DNA of 32,774 bases from assembly GCA_910584235.1 (NCBI GenBank), contig CAJTZD010000043.1, positions 1-32,774 on the forward strand. Direction: 5' to 3'. The stretch comes from an uncultured Acetatifactor sp. (GTDB taxonomy: Bacteria; Bacillota; Clostridia; Lachnospirales; Lachnospiraceae). Shown piece after piece: positions 1-8,144 of the stretch. Position 1 is the stretch's first letter; each line of letters begins with the position of its first letter. The translations under genes and the position numbers were made by a program. The notes beneath the pieces are model-generated. The model was given only the letters and a program-made list of their open reading frames with translations. It was not told the origin of the DNA and made no database searches.

Positions 1-1271
1 AAGGTTTTACCATTTCCGGTTTTGATAAAATCTTTGTTCTGCAAATGCGTGTTTAGCGCATCAATCTGATCCTGCACCTTTGACTTCGCCCCAGCCAGGT
101 ACCCCAGTTCCGTGGACGTCACCCCCGCAGCCGCAAGCTTGCCACTGCCATTTGCCACCACAGCACGATTTGCTGTCAAATTATTCCCCAACAACGTACT
201 CAATGCGCCACTGGTCAATAACTTATAAAGATACCGGACATTCTTTACTGCCAGCGAAAACTTACGCCACAGGCTGCTATGCTTCTCCCCGGATGCAATC
301 ACCCCGACATCAGCCCATCCTGTAGGATTAGCTGCATCCCCGCTAGTAAACGTCACCGTGTTGTTCGCAGAGTCCCCTGTGGTTTCCATTTTAGCGTTCC
401 ATTTGTTTCTTTCTGCAGTCGTAAGATGCTTTACTGCATCCTTTACATGGCTGTCAAATTCTGCGGCATTTGCCTTTTTGCCAATGGCCGCGTCCAGCGC
501 GTCCATGACAGTCTTATGCTCGGCAATTACATTTGCCACCTCTTTCAGCGTGTCCAGGGATTCTGGCGCCCCATTTATCAGATCCGCAATCTTCTGGTTA
601 GTATAAGCCGTTAATTGCTGATGCATGTCCTCTATCTGCTCCTGCAGCCTTACCGCCATGTCGCCGGTGACCTGGTTCTTGACACTGTCAAACCAGTTCT
701 GGAACTCCGCTGCAATATCAGCCTTGTAGCCTCTGAAATAGCTGTCAAACTGACTCTGGAACTGGCCGAAGTCCATCTCCTTTACCGTCCCGGCCACTAT
801 CCCGCACAGTTCCTGATTTGCCCTGGTGTCCGTGATGTCTGCCTGTGTAATCCTCACCACGCCATGCCTGACTAGAATCTGCGCCACCACCCTCTGGTCC
901 ACCCCATTCTCCCGGATCGGCACAAGCGGTGACGGGCTGCTGGAATAGCCTCCCGTCACCACCCTCACGAATATGTCACGGTCCGGATCGTTCCGTTCCA
1001 GGACGATGCTGTCTATCCTGTCATAGGAAGCATGTGCCGTCTCCAGCCGCAGATCCTGCTCCTCCTGATATACCTTTACTTTCCCTCCTATGTTGACGTA
1101 TCCGCCCTTCAGCTTCACGGTCATATCCCCATTCGAAAGAACCTGAAAGTCCCCTGCAAATACTCCCGTTGTGAAGAACCTCTTCAGCCAATGCTCCATG
1201 CTGTTCGTGTTGTATACCCTGTCATGATTCTCGCTTCCGTAAAAAAATGCATGTTCCAATCCTTTTTCCAT
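1..1271 (-). CDS. Phage tail fibre / receptor-binding protein (3' end outside window)
   Basis: The reading frame stays open from an ATG at 1271 to the left edge, giving 423 residues with no stop. The first ~160 residues (start MEKGLEHAFF) form a compact domain of the kind at the N-terminus of clostridial phage baseplate and fibre proteins. Residues ~170-260 are helical and probably coiled-coil. The visible end is rich in G, A, T and N, like a fibre shaft. The start lies one base after the stop of the Gp37-like gene, as expected for the next gene of a tail operon. By position it should sit at the tail tip and contact the host. The host-binding C-terminus is missing, so receptor type cannot be judged. 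Confidence 0.8.
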   Translation of the reverse strand, partial: MEKGLEHAFFYGSENHDRVYNTNSMEHWLKRFFTTGVFAGDFQVLSNGDMTVKLKGGYVNIGGKVKVYQEEQDLRLETAHASYDRIDSIVLERNDPDRDIFVRVVTGGYSSSPSPLVPIRENGVDQRVVAQILVRHGVVRITQADITDTRANQELCGIVAGTVKEMDFGQFQSQFDSYFRGYKADIAAEFQNWFDSVKNQVTGDMAVRLQEQIEDMHQQLTAYTNQKIADLINGAPESLDTLKEVANVIAEHKTVMDALDAAIGKKANAAEFDSHVKDAVKHLTTAERNKWNAKMETTGDSANNTVTFTSGDAANPTGWADVGVIASGEKHSSLWRKFSLAVKNVRYLYKLLTSGALSTLLGNNLTANRAVVANGSGKLAAAGVTSTELGYLAGAKSKVQDQIDALNTHLQNKDFIKTGNGKT

Positions 1272-1272
1272 A

Positions 1273-2316
1273 TCAATCGTCACTCCAATCTATGGCCTCC
1301 GGAAGGCTGTCCCCAAATGTTGGTTCTATCTTCCGCCCGCCGTATTCATATACTTCCCGTGCCTCAGTTATCCGCTTTTCTTCCGTTATCCCCCAGGCTT
1401 TCTTTCTGACTGTCACGACATCTCCCAGATCATAATTTTCCCGATACCTAAAATTGATGTCCGCCCGAGTGTCACACTCAAATGAACTGGAGGCGGCTGC
1501 CTCCCTCAGTTTTTCTCTCCCCCTTGTCTTCAGTGCCTCTATGTATTCCTCCTGCGTCAGATCGTCCTGCGCTAAATCTCTTGCGTCCACGAATATTTCC
1601 CTCAGATCCAGCCCTGCCGCCCCTCCTACCTGTACAATCGTCCTGGCCACTCCCTCCCCAGCCCCTCCGACATATGCCACGTTCTTGTACAGCTGGTCGT
1701 TCTCCCTATAGATGGCGTTGTTCAGGTTGTTGTAGTTCTCCGAAAATACCACCCTGTTGTTCGCACCCTGTCCGGACGTCCTGTCCTTTCCCCGGTACAC
1801 TTCGAAATATATCTCTTTTGCATCGAAGTCCGGCCTGAACCGGAACCCCAATCCTGCGCTCCTGGCAAGCTTCTCCTCGTAACTCAGCAGATTCTTGTAT
1901 GTCGCCTGAAACCTCACCGTTTCTTCATATCCCTGCAGCTTCCCCAAACGCACCCTCGGAATCGCAGTCACCCCGCTCAGCAGCTGCCTCATGGCCACCT
2001 CTACCTTGCCGTTGAAGTTTACGGTTCCCTTTATGAGCCGTCTGTCCATGTAAGAGGACAGGAATCTGCCTTTCACCGTGATCTCATTTCTCCTGCCGCT
2101 CTCCTCCAGCTTCCTGTCCTCTATGACTGCCGCCTCATTGCATCCCCTCATCCATATGAGGTTCCCTTTCCGCGTCAGCCACAGGCTGTCATTGGTAATC
2201 GGCACATGGATCTCCATCACCCCAGGCTCAAAATACTTGCGCGTCCATATAAGGGATGTCTGGTTCTCTATTATTCCCTGAAATTCCATCTCCCTGTCGT
2301 ATACCCTTACCTCCAT
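1273..2316 (-). CDS. Siphovirus Gp37-like tail protein
   Basis: This 347-residue protein resembles the siphovirus ReqiPepy6 Gp37-like family. It has the early block with SLIWTRKYFEPGVMEIHVPI and a later ENYNNLNN...YVGG region typical of the group. These proteins follow Dit in the tail operon and are thought to form the baseplate hub or tail-tip base, in the place of Tal. It lies between dit (2 bases upstream) and the fibre gene, with near-abutting junctions that suggest coupled translation. No peptidase or lysozyme motif is visible. Family membership is from recognised pattern; the hub role is inferred from gene order. Confidence 0.85.
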   Translation of the reverse strand: MEVRVYDREMEFQGIIENQTSLIWTRKYFEPGVMEIHVPITNDSLWLTRKGNLIWMRGCNEAAVIEDRKLEESGRRNEITVKGRFLSSYMDRRLIKGTVNFNGKVEVAMRQLLSGVTAIPRVRLGKLQGYEETVRFQATYKNLLSYEEKLARSAGLGFRFRPDFDAKEIYFEVYRGKDRTSGQGANNRVVFSENYNNLNNAIYRENDQLYKNVAYVGGAGEGVARTIVQVGGAAGLDLREIFVDARDLAQDDLTQEEYIEALKTRGREKLREAAASSSFECDTRADINFRYRENYDLGDVVTVRKKAWGITEEKRITEAREVYEYGGRKIEPTFGDSLPEAIDWSDD

Positions 2317-2318
2317 GC

Positions 2319-3203
2319 CTATACCCCCATATACCTGTATCTATAGGATATCTCTACCGTCATGTAGGACTCTCCCTCCTCCGCCGAATATCCGATGGTG
2401 TTCTTTCCATGTCCAAGCTGGATGAACTCGGAGTCCTCTGACAGGTACTCGTTGATTCCGATCCTTATCCCCCCGTGGGTCAGGTAGACATATTTGTCAT
2501 TGATCCCGGTCGTGATCATCACCTCATCGCCGGCAACCATACGCAACGGCTTTCTTGATGTCCCCACCGTCATCTGTTCTTCCTGTTCCACATGGTAGAT
2601 TGACGGATTCAATATATCGCCTGCTGCCTGGATCACAATGGTCAGGCCGATATTGTCCGCCGCTGATGTATTGTCTATGGTCTTCAGCTTTTCTTCCACC
2701 CTGACCTCAAACTCCTCTCCTGCTGGCGGGAATTCATGTGGCCACTCGAAGCAGTACTCCCATCCAGCCATAGTCACCGAGATGTCTTCTGGTGCACGAA
2801 AAAAAGGATCCGGACAGAGCAGACTTACCGTTGCACGTCTCGACCTGTTGACCGTGTCCACGTCCACGCTCTCCACATAATAGTCTATTGTCCGCCTTTC
2901 CGACTCATCCCCCTCCCTGTAGGAAAAGCAGCCTACCGACTTTGGCTTAAAAAGGTTGTAAAGCAGCATCCTGTTTTCCTGGTGGTCAGACTCAGGGAGA
3001 TCCCTCAGCGTCAGTACGATGTTCCTCATTTTGGTGACGCTCCCCTGATAAGTGGCGCCGTCCGTCATGGTATTCTCCGATATGGACACTGTATTCTTCA
3101 CTGAATATACCCCATCGCAGTCTTCCAGGAGCCATGGGGTGAAAGCATCGGAAAACCGCACTTCCATCCCATCTTCATTTCTACACGTTATTGACCTCGC
3201 CAT
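2319..3203 (-). CDS. dit: Distal tail protein (Dit-like phage tail family)
   Basis: This 294-residue protein matches the siphovirus tail-component family (Dit, phi3626 Gp14-like). The N-terminal half carries the usual pattern of a GATYQGS turn, an LTLRDLPE strand, then NLFKPKSVGCFSYREG and CPDPFF. Dit forms the hexameric ring joining the tail tube to the baseplate. The gene is immediately after the tape-measure gene and before the Gp37-like gene, the standard order in Gram-positive siphoviruses. Length is normal for the family. The C-terminal half is more variable and may carry an added domain. Confidence 0.85.
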   Translation of the reverse strand: MARSITCRNEDGMEVRFSDAFTPWLLEDCDGVYSVKNTVSISENTMTDGATYQGSVTKMRNIVLTLRDLPESDHQENRMLLYNLFKPKSVGCFSYREGDESERRTIDYYVESVDVDTVNRSRRATVSLLCPDPFFRAPEDISVTMAGWEYCFEWPHEFPPAGEEFEVRVEEKLKTIDNTSAADNIGLTIVIQAAGDILNPSIYHVEQEEQMTVGTSRKPLRMVAGDEVMITTGINDKYVYLTHGGIRIGINEYLSEDSEFIQLGHGKNTIGYSAEEGESYMTVEISYRYRYMGV

Positions 3204-3204
3204 C

Positions 3205-5514
3205 TTATACCCCTTTCAGTGCCAGAACCATGTTCCTGGTCGCGTTCCTGGTCTGCCTTGCCACCTCTGATGGTGACAGGGCCTCCGGACTGTTGATCGT
3301 GATATGCTGCTGGTATCCGCCTCCGGACTGCTCCCGCTCCCTCTGCTGCGATTGGTTCAGCCTCCTCTGCCCCTTGCTCAGTTCCACTGCCAGGTCTGCC
3401 TGTATCGACCCCGTTGCCTCCTTTTCCATTTCCTTTACGGCTTTCGCGACTGCGCTTGTGTTCCCTTCGATCCCCTCTGCAACTCCAGCCGGGATCCATC
3501 TTCCCACCTCTTTCTTCATCACCTTGGAAGGGCTGTTGATTCCCAGGAAGCTCTTCGCCGCATCAAGTGCCGCTTTCGCCGCACTCTTCGCCGCGTCCAT
3601 TATTGCCCCGACCCCTGCCTTGATCCCATTCCCTATGCCTGATATTATGTTGGCTCCAATGCTTCCCCAGTCAAATCTAAGAAAGTTCTCCTTGACGCTT
3701 GATATGATCTGCGGAATCTTTGATATCAGGTTCGGGATGGCTCTAATCAGTCCGGCCGCCAGTTCGCCTATCAGCGTTATTCCCGCCTGCAGGATCTTTG
3801 GCAGATGTTTTCCTATTGTCGCCAGTAACTGTGCAAGAACCTGTCCAATTGATGCGATGATGGTAGGTATATTGTCCAGGAACCCTTTTGCCAGGCTGCC
3901 TATAAGCTTCACCCCTGCCTGCAGGATCACCGGCATGTTCTCCAGCACGAACGCCAGCAACTGGTTCAGCACCTGGCCTATCGATGCGACAGCGGTCGGT
4001 ATGTTTTCCAGGAACCCCCGCGCCAGGCTACTGATCAGCGTTATTCCGGATTCCAGGATGGCCGGCATGTTCTCCCCTATCGTTGTCAATATCTGTCCAA
4101 GCACCTGGCTGATCGATGCGACTGCAGTGGGTATATTGTCTGCAAATCCCTGCGCCAGATTGGCAATCAGCGTCACTCCGGCCTGCAGAACCACCGGCAT
4201 GTTCTCCAGCACAAACGCCAGCAGCTGGTTCAGCACTTGGCCTATCGACTCTATGGCCACCGGCAGGTTCGCTAATATCCCGGCAGCCAGGTTTGAAACG
4301 ATCTCGATGCCTTTCTCCAGTATCCCCGGCAGCCTGTCCGTGACGGACTGCAGGATACATGTCACGATGCTCCCGTCCGTCCCCAGGATCTCTGCTCCGG
4401 CCAGCGCCAGGCTGTCCCTCAACGTGGCTATGACCCCTTCCGCAGCCCCGGCCCAGTCAGTCTCCAGTAGTGCCGATCCCAAAGCGGCCGTCAGCCGTAT
4501 GGCTGCCTCCAGCAGGTACGGAGCCGCAGACACCAGTCCCGTCACCAGTTCTGCCACGACGTCCAGCCCCATCTGCACGATTGCACCCGCATTGTTCTCC
4601 GCTATGTTCAGGAGCTGTACCGCCGCGCTGATCGTGCCTGACAGGGCCTGTGGCATCCCCCTGATGACATTGGCTACCATTGGCACGAGGTTTCCGGTCA
4701 GGAACGTAAAAACGGCGTCAAAAAGCCCGTCAAGCGACGGGCCGATGTCCTCTCCTAAAGCAAGGTTTCCCAGGACGTTTGTGAAAGCCGATTTCATGGA
4801 GGCCATGGAGCCTGATAGCGTACTTGCCGCCTCCTTGGCTGTCGTCCCCGTAATGTCCAGCTCCCCCTGTATTACATGGATTGCCTCATACACGTCCGAA
4901 AGGTTGTCCAGGTCGTACTTCACCCCGGTGATCTTCTGCGCGTCTGCCAGCAACCTCTCCATCTCGGACTTTGTCCCGCCATACCCCAGCTTCAGGTTGT
5001 CCAGCATGGTGTAGTTCTGTTTCGCGAAGCCCTGGTATGCGTTCTGGATCGACTCCATGGACGTCCCCATCTTGTTCGCATTGTCCGACATGTCCGTTAT
5101 GGCAGTGTTCGCCATTTCAGCTGCCTTTTCAGTGTTGCCCCCAAGCCCCTGCAGGAGGGATGCCGCAAAGCCCGTGGCCGTCTCCATGTACTCGTTTGCG
5201 GACATCCCCGCGGTCCTGTATGCTTCCGCCGCATACTGCTTCATCGTGTCGGCACTGTCCTTGAAAAGCGTCTCGATGCCTCCAAGGCTCTGCTGCAGCG
5301 CCGCCCCCTCTTCAATGCTCTCCTTGATCGCCGTACCGATTCCGGCAGCCACAAGCGCTTTCTTGAGCATTCCCACCATGCTGCTCCCGAAAGACTTCCC
5401 GGCGTCTTTCCCAGCCGATGACGCCTCTCCGCCCAGCGCCTCCGTTATCTTGCCTTTGATCCCCTCCGCTGACGGTATGATCTGCACATATGCTTTCGCC
5501 AGTTCAGTCGCCAT
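3205..5514 (-). CDS. Tail tape measure protein
   Basis: This 769-residue protein is encoded between the chaperone ORFs and dit. The N-terminus (residues ~1-270) has the usual tape-measure core: an amphipathic start, a glycine/alanine-rich stretch, then GIETLFKDS and the NTAITDMSDNANKMGTSMES-like block. The middle holds about four 44-residue tandem repeats with hydrophobic helices (pattern ASIGQVLNQLLAFVLENMP). The C-terminus, with a HITINSPEALSPSEVARQ motif, is typical of clostridial tape-measure proteins. The protein sets tail length and probably takes part in membrane penetration. At under 800 residues a rather short tail is expected. Neighbours and content agree strongly. Confidence 0.92.
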   Translation of the reverse strand: MATELAKAYVQIIPSAEGIKGKITEALGGEASSAGKDAGKSFGSSMVGMLKKALVAAGIGTAIKESIEEGAALQQSLGGIETLFKDSADTMKQYAAEAYRTAGMSANEYMETATGFAASLLQGLGGNTEKAAEMANTAITDMSDNANKMGTSMESIQNAYQGFAKQNYTMLDNLKLGYGGTKSEMERLLADAQKITGVKYDLDNLSDVYEAIHVIQGELDITGTTAKEAASTLSGSMASMKSAFTNVLGNLALGEDIGPSLDGLFDAVFTFLTGNLVPMVANVIRGMPQALSGTISAAVQLLNIAENNAGAIVQMGLDVVAELVTGLVSAAPYLLEAAIRLTAALGSALLETDWAGAAEGVIATLRDSLALAGAEILGTDGSIVTCILQSVTDRLPGILEKGIEIVSNLAAGILANLPVAIESIGQVLNQLLAFVLENMPVVLQAGVTLIANLAQGFADNIPTAVASISQVLGQILTTIGENMPAILESGITLISSLARGFLENIPTAVASIGQVLNQLLAFVLENMPVILQAGVKLIGSLAKGFLDNIPTIIASIGQVLAQLLATIGKHLPKILQAGITLIGELAAGLIRAIPNLISKIPQIISSVKENFLRFDWGSIGANIISGIGNGIKAGVGAIMDAAKSAAKAALDAAKSFLGINSPSKVMKKEVGRWIPAGVAEGIEGNTSAVAKAVKEMEKEATGSIQADLAVELSKGQRRLNQSQQREREQSGGGYQQHITINSPEALSPSEVARQTRNATRNMVLALKGV
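3780..4307 (-). repeat. Four tandem 132-bp units in the tape-measure gene
   Basis: The segment reading as a variant of CCTATCGATGCGAC recurs near 3841, 3973, 4105 and 4237, exactly 132 bases apart. Each unit encodes 44 residues. Alternate units are the most alike: 3937 and 4201 match closely over more than 40 bases, 264 apart. This suggests duplication of a two-unit block. Confidence 0.85.
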
Positions 5515-5517
5515 TTC

Positions 5518-5880
5518 CTACCTCTTCCCTACGATCTCCGCCTTTGCCTCCTCGAACTCCTCCGAAGTGTCGAATGCCAGAACGTTTCCCTCCGTCTCTT
5601 TTCCATTGATGATGTCTACAATAGACCTGGGCCTGTTTGCTCCTTTCTGCGCATCTTCTGTCTTCGTCCATGCGATGAATGTCATGCGATCCACCATTGC
5701 TGCCAGGAGCAGTGTTTCTGTCCTCACCCTCTCCCCTGAAAGCTTCATCCTTATCCTGCTGTCTTCCCTCAGTCCGACAGAAAGAGCTGCCAGTGTTTCC
5801 ACTGGCAGCTCCTTATAGTTCAGTACTCCATATGTTTCGGCAAGGTCACAGATCAGGGCCGTCCTGTCCGTTGCCATCAT
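5518..5880 (-). CDS. DUF5361-type tail assembly chaperone, second ORF (likely frameshift product)
   Basis: This 120-residue protein matches the DUF5361 family found just before tape-measure genes: LICDLAETYGVLNYKELP, then VGLREDSRIRMKLSG, then NRPRSIVDIING. The first in-frame ATGs are at 5880 and 5877, but no clear Shine-Dalgarno precedes them. The same frame is open back through CTGATTACC to the stop of the upstream ORF. The reading is therefore probably made as a C-terminal extension of the upstream ORF by -1 frameshifting, as with lambda G/GT. Such chaperones coat the tape measure during tail assembly. Independent initiation at 5880 cannot be excluded. Confidence 0.8.
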   Translation of the reverse strand: MMATDRTALICDLAETYGVLNYKELPVETLAALSVGLREDSRIRMKLSGERVRTETLLLAAMVDRMTFIAWTKTEDAQKGANRPRSIVDIINGKETEGNVLAFDTSEEFEEAKAEIVGKR

Positions 5881-5894
5881 GCCGGCGAGGGTAA

Positions 5895-6161
5895 TCAGTT
5901 TTTTCCTTTTTCCCCAAAAGATTCAAATATCTCTTTCAGCGCATTGCTCACGGCTTCCACGGGGACACGTCCGTCCTCCGTCCTCAGCGAGTCATACAGC
6001 TTTCTTTTTTCATTCCCCAGAATGAGCCTGACCATCTTGGAGACCGCCAGTGGATCTTCTTCGGACGCTTCTGCCAGCGTGTCCACCAACTCCATGTTGT
6101 CCATGACTTTCTCATCCAGTTCCAGCACCAGGCCGGACTTCATTTTTATCTCTTTCTTCAT
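5895..6161 (-). CDS. Tail assembly chaperone, first ORF
   Basis: This 88-residue acidic, helical protein lies between the major tail protein and the DUF5361 ORF, the normal place for the G-like chaperone. Its ATG overlaps the tail-tube stop (ATGA). The last codons read GGA AAA AAC TGA, so the zero frame ends directly after a slippery heptamer. Family identity rests mainly on position, size and the frameshift arrangement. Confidence 0.7.
   Translation of the reverse strand: MKKEIKMKSGLVLELDEKVMDNMELVDTLAEASEEDPLAVSKMVRLILGNEKRKLYDSLRTEDGRVPVEAVSNALKEIFESFGEKGKN
5898..5904 (-). promoter_or_regulatory. Predicted -1 ribosomal frameshift site A AAA AAC
   Basis: Read on the minus strand, the zero frame is GGA AAA AAC TGA, so the heptamer A AAA AAC has the X XXY YYZ phase needed for tandem -1 slippage. 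After slippage the next codons are CTG ATT ACC CTC GCC GGC ATG ATG, which enter the DUF5361 frame with no stop. A stop codon immediately 3' would aid pausing. No strong downstream stem was obvious by eye. Confidence 0.7.
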
Positions 6162-6748
6162 TCCCCTGTCCCGCTCCCTTCTGTTGTCTGTACTGCCTTT
6201 TTGCTGACGATATACTCATAGTGGGTCTGTCCCTCCTCATCCGGCACTGCCCCAATGGTCGTCTCATATCCCACCGCGTTGCCGTCCGCATAGGTGACCT
6301 CCCCCACCTCCGTCACTTTCGCTCTGGGGACCACGATCCGCTTCAGGATGCCGCCTTTCAGGATCATGTCCACTACCCATGCACAGTACTCCTGATCGTC
6401 ACTGTTCGCCTTGATGGTGATCCCATTCTCCAGATCCCCCTCCACGTTCTTGTCTCCATATACCGTCTTCAGGACGTCCACGTTCAGCGCCTCGATTAGC
6501 GTGAACTTGAAGCTGTCCTTTTTGTCTGTCTGCGTCTCCAGGACTGTGTCCCCTCCCCACGCTTTCACGGATTCATTTTCCGGACTGTTGCTGTTGGTCA
6601 GCCCATCCTCGGAACAGTAGCCAAGGCTCCTGAATGCTTCGGTCAGCTCCGCTTTCGCGTCCTTTGGGAGCTCCGTTTCCAGCGGTGCCCTGAAGATTGC
6701 GCCTCCCTTTTTGGGCTTGGCTGTCGTCACATGTTTCGTATCGGCCAT
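6158..6748 (-). CDS. Major tail (tube) protein
   Basis: This is a 196-residue tail-tube type protein starting MADTKHVTT. The ATG at 6748 is chosen over one at 6784 because GGGAGGGGAAAGGA precedes it and the upstream extension is low-complexity. Features typical of tail tube proteins are an early GAIFRAP segment, then LGYCSEDG, then many short strands with KFTLIEALN and AKVTEVGEVTYADG. It should polymerise into the tail tube. It lies just downstream of the tail-completion gene and overlaps the first chaperone ORF by ATGA. Confidence 0.82.
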   Translation of the reverse strand: MADTKHVTTAKPKKGGAIFRAPLETELPKDAKAELTEAFRSLGYCSEDGLTNSNSPENESVKAWGGDTVLETQTDKKDSFKFTLIEALNVDVLKTVYGDKNVEGDLENGITIKANSDDQEYCAWVVDMILKGGILKRIVVPRAKVTEVGEVTYADGNAVGYETTIGAVPDEEGQTHYEYIVSKKAVQTTEGSGTGE

Positions 6749-6764
6749 TCCTTTCCCCTCCCTT

Positions 6765-7100
6765 TCAGTAGTAGATGAAGTCATATATCGCCTGATATCT
6801 GTACCTCTTTGTGCTTGTGTCTGTAAAATTGTAGTCGCTGTTCAGCTGAGCCCTGCTGATCGGATCCTGATCCTCTATGTCCTCCATCCTCTCTTTCAGC
6901 TCCTCGTTCAGTTCTGCCGCACGCTCCATGCTCTCACCATAGGACTGTATGGCCAACGTTGCCGTCTTCAGTGCCCCCCTGGTCCCTCCGCCAGTCTTTT
7001 CTATGATCACATAGGACTGGGGGGGCTTCTCCGGCTCCTCCATATAAACCGGAACCCCCATCCGTTCCAGCAGATAGTTCAGCACTACTTTCTCGATCAT
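6765..7100 (-). CDS. Tail terminator / head-tail joining protein
   Basis: This 111-residue protein starts MIEKVVLNYL. The ATG at 7100 overlaps the stop of the preceding gene (ATGA) and follows a GAGGGG element; a longer open frame upstream is a shadow of that gene. It contains the VYMEEPEKPPQSYVIIEKTG-like block seen in minor structural proteins that precede the tail tube in clostridial phages. The role (tail terminator at the top of the tube) is inferred from position between the gp10-like protein and the tail tube. Confidence 0.65.
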   Translation of the reverse strand: MIEKVVLNYLLERMGVPVYMEEPEKPPQSYVIIEKTGGGTRGALKTATLAIQSYGESMERAAELNEELKERMEDIEDQDPISRAQLNSDYNFTDTSTKRYRYQAIYDFIYY

Positions 7101-7339
7101 CCCCTCACCGCTTTCATTATGGTATTGTTTTTGACGTTCTCTTTCTTTGCTTTCCCGGATACTGCCGCCACCTCCGCGTTCGCCCTGTTCTTTCCTTTCC
7201 TGCAGGTTACCTCGTGCCCCTCCCCAAGCCTGGACTGTGCGGCATCGGCATATTCCCGGCATATCTGCATCACCTCATCCGACCTCAGCATCTCCCGGAC
7301 GCCGCTCCGGTTCAGCACCACCTTTACCTTTTTAGCCAT
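7097..7339 (-). CDS. Small head-tail connector / minor capsid protein
   Basis: This 80-residue basic protein starts MAKKVKVVLNRSGVREML. Residues such as RANAEVAA recall the short HK97-gp10-like minor capsid proteins in this position in Lachnospiraceae phages. Its start overlaps the preceding gene by 8 bases, and its stop overlaps the next start. Its probable role is tail completion at the neck; this rests on synteny. Confidence 0.6.
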   Translation of the reverse strand: MAKKVKVVLNRSGVREMLRSDEVMQICREYADAAQSRLGEGHEVTCRKGKNRANAEVAAVSGKAKKENVKNNTIMKAVRG

Positions 7340-7670
7340 AGCGTTCCACCCTCACCTTTTTGTTCCATCCCAGCGGGATGAGCCCCTCGATGCCCTCCTG
7401 TGCCGGCCCGGCTGTCTTCCACCTCTTGCCAAAGAATTCCACGGTACGGTCGTCCCACTCATTGGCGTCCCCTTTGGGTATGGCCAGCATGTAGGCCTCC
7501 CTCTTCCCGTTCAGGTTCGTTCCGTCCGTCACGGCTCCTGCGGATTCCGGAGCCACCAGGACGTTCCCCACCTCTATGGGAATCTCCCTGTATATGGGAC
7601 GGTTGAACCCGTCCGTGCCGACCTGCTCTTTTTCATAGAGCAGTATCGTCATTCCTTTTATAAGTGCCAT
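7332..7670 (-). CDS. Head closure / putative minor capsid protein
   Basis: This 112-residue protein starts MALIKGMTILLYEKEQ. The ATG at 7670 has GGAGG five bases upstream and is preferred to one at 7688. The sequence (TDGFNRPIYREIPIEVGNVLVAP, then WDDRTVEFFGKRWK in shorter pieces) is a pattern common among head-closure proteins between Gp19-like connectors and gp10-like proteins. It overlaps the connector gene by 38 bases, so translation is probably coupled. The function is inferred from position and family resemblance. Confidence 0.62.
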   Translation of the reverse strand: MALIKGMTILLYEKEQVGTDGFNRPIYREIPIEVGNVLVAPESAGAVTDGTNLNGKREAYMLAIPKGDANEWDDRTVEFFGKRWKTAGPAQEGIEGLIPLGWNKKVRVERYG

Positions 7671-8052
7671 AGACCTCCATCGCTCCATATCTCTGTCTCT
7701 TCAGCCCCAGCCTGGCCAGCTCGGACCGCTTGATGAACAGGCCCCCGCCCGGCACCAGGAACGTGCCGCTTGCAGAATACCCAAGGGCAGATTCCGATGT
7801 TTGCGTCATCGGCTCCTGGTCAGTGGATGTCATGAGCGTCCTTGCCACTACGTCCACCGTCACCGACTTCGCCACCAGGCCCAGATCCTCATCCCCCTCA
7901 ATCATAGCGTCCAGGTTCTTCCCCACCTTTTTTGCTTCTGCCCTCAGGCTTGCCGAGACAATCCCGATCAGCCCTTCCGCCCTTTTCCTCTCATCTTCCG
8001 ACATTTGCCTCCACAGCCTGTCCATGTCGTCTATCGTTGCATATTCTTTCAC
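7633..8052 (-). CDS. Head-tail connector, Gp19/Gp15/Gp42-like
   Basis: This 139-residue protein matches the phage Gp19/Gp15/Gp42 family: N-terminal TIDDMDRLWRQM, an internal VTVDVVARTLM helix, then SALGYSASGTFLVPGGGLFI. These proteins form the adaptor ring beneath the portal. The start codon is GTG at 8052, which shares bases with the stop of a 31-codon ORF. The gene directly follows the capsid gene and that ORF, as usual in this phage type. Confidence 0.8.
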   Translation of the reverse strand: MKEYATIDDMDRLWRQMSEDERKRAEGLIGIVSASLRAEAKKVGKNLDAMIEGDEDLGLVAKSVTVDVVARTLMTSTDQEPMTQTSESALGYSASGTFLVPGGGLFIKRSELARLGLKRQRYGAMEVYGTYKRNDDTAL

Positions 8053-8144
8053 TCCATCACCGCCTTGATGTCCGGAACGGCAGGAGGATCCTCTCCTGTC
8101 GGCTCTCTCCGCCCCTGTCTGTTATGCCGCCTGTCACGCAGCAT
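8049..8144 (-). CDS. Possible 31-residue protein between capsid and connector genes
   Basis: The ATG at 8144 lies inside the last codons of the capsid gene (11-base overlap), and the TGA at 8049-8051 overlaps the GTG of the connector. The frame gives an arginine-rich start (MLRDRRHNRQ) and ends IKAVME. The exact start-stop linkage at both ends suggests a coupled small ORF that bridges translation from capsid to connector. No family is recognised and the product may be only a coupling device. Confidence 0.4.
   Translation of the reverse strand: MLRDRRHNRQGRREPTGEDPPAVPDIKAVME

Noticed and set aside
1..1271. Diversity-generating retroelement target in the tail fibre
   Set aside because: No reverse transcriptase gene or template repeat is visible, and the fibre C-terminus is outside the window.
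3780..4307. Possible CRISPR-like array in the repeated region
   Set aside because: The 132-base units are coding throughout and directly abut, with no short repeats and unique spacers.
3191..5014. Long plus-strand open frame (607 codons) opposite the tape-measure gene
   Set aside because: It is antisense to a well-supported gene, has no RBS or family, and such long shadows arise from GC-biased codon use on the other strand.
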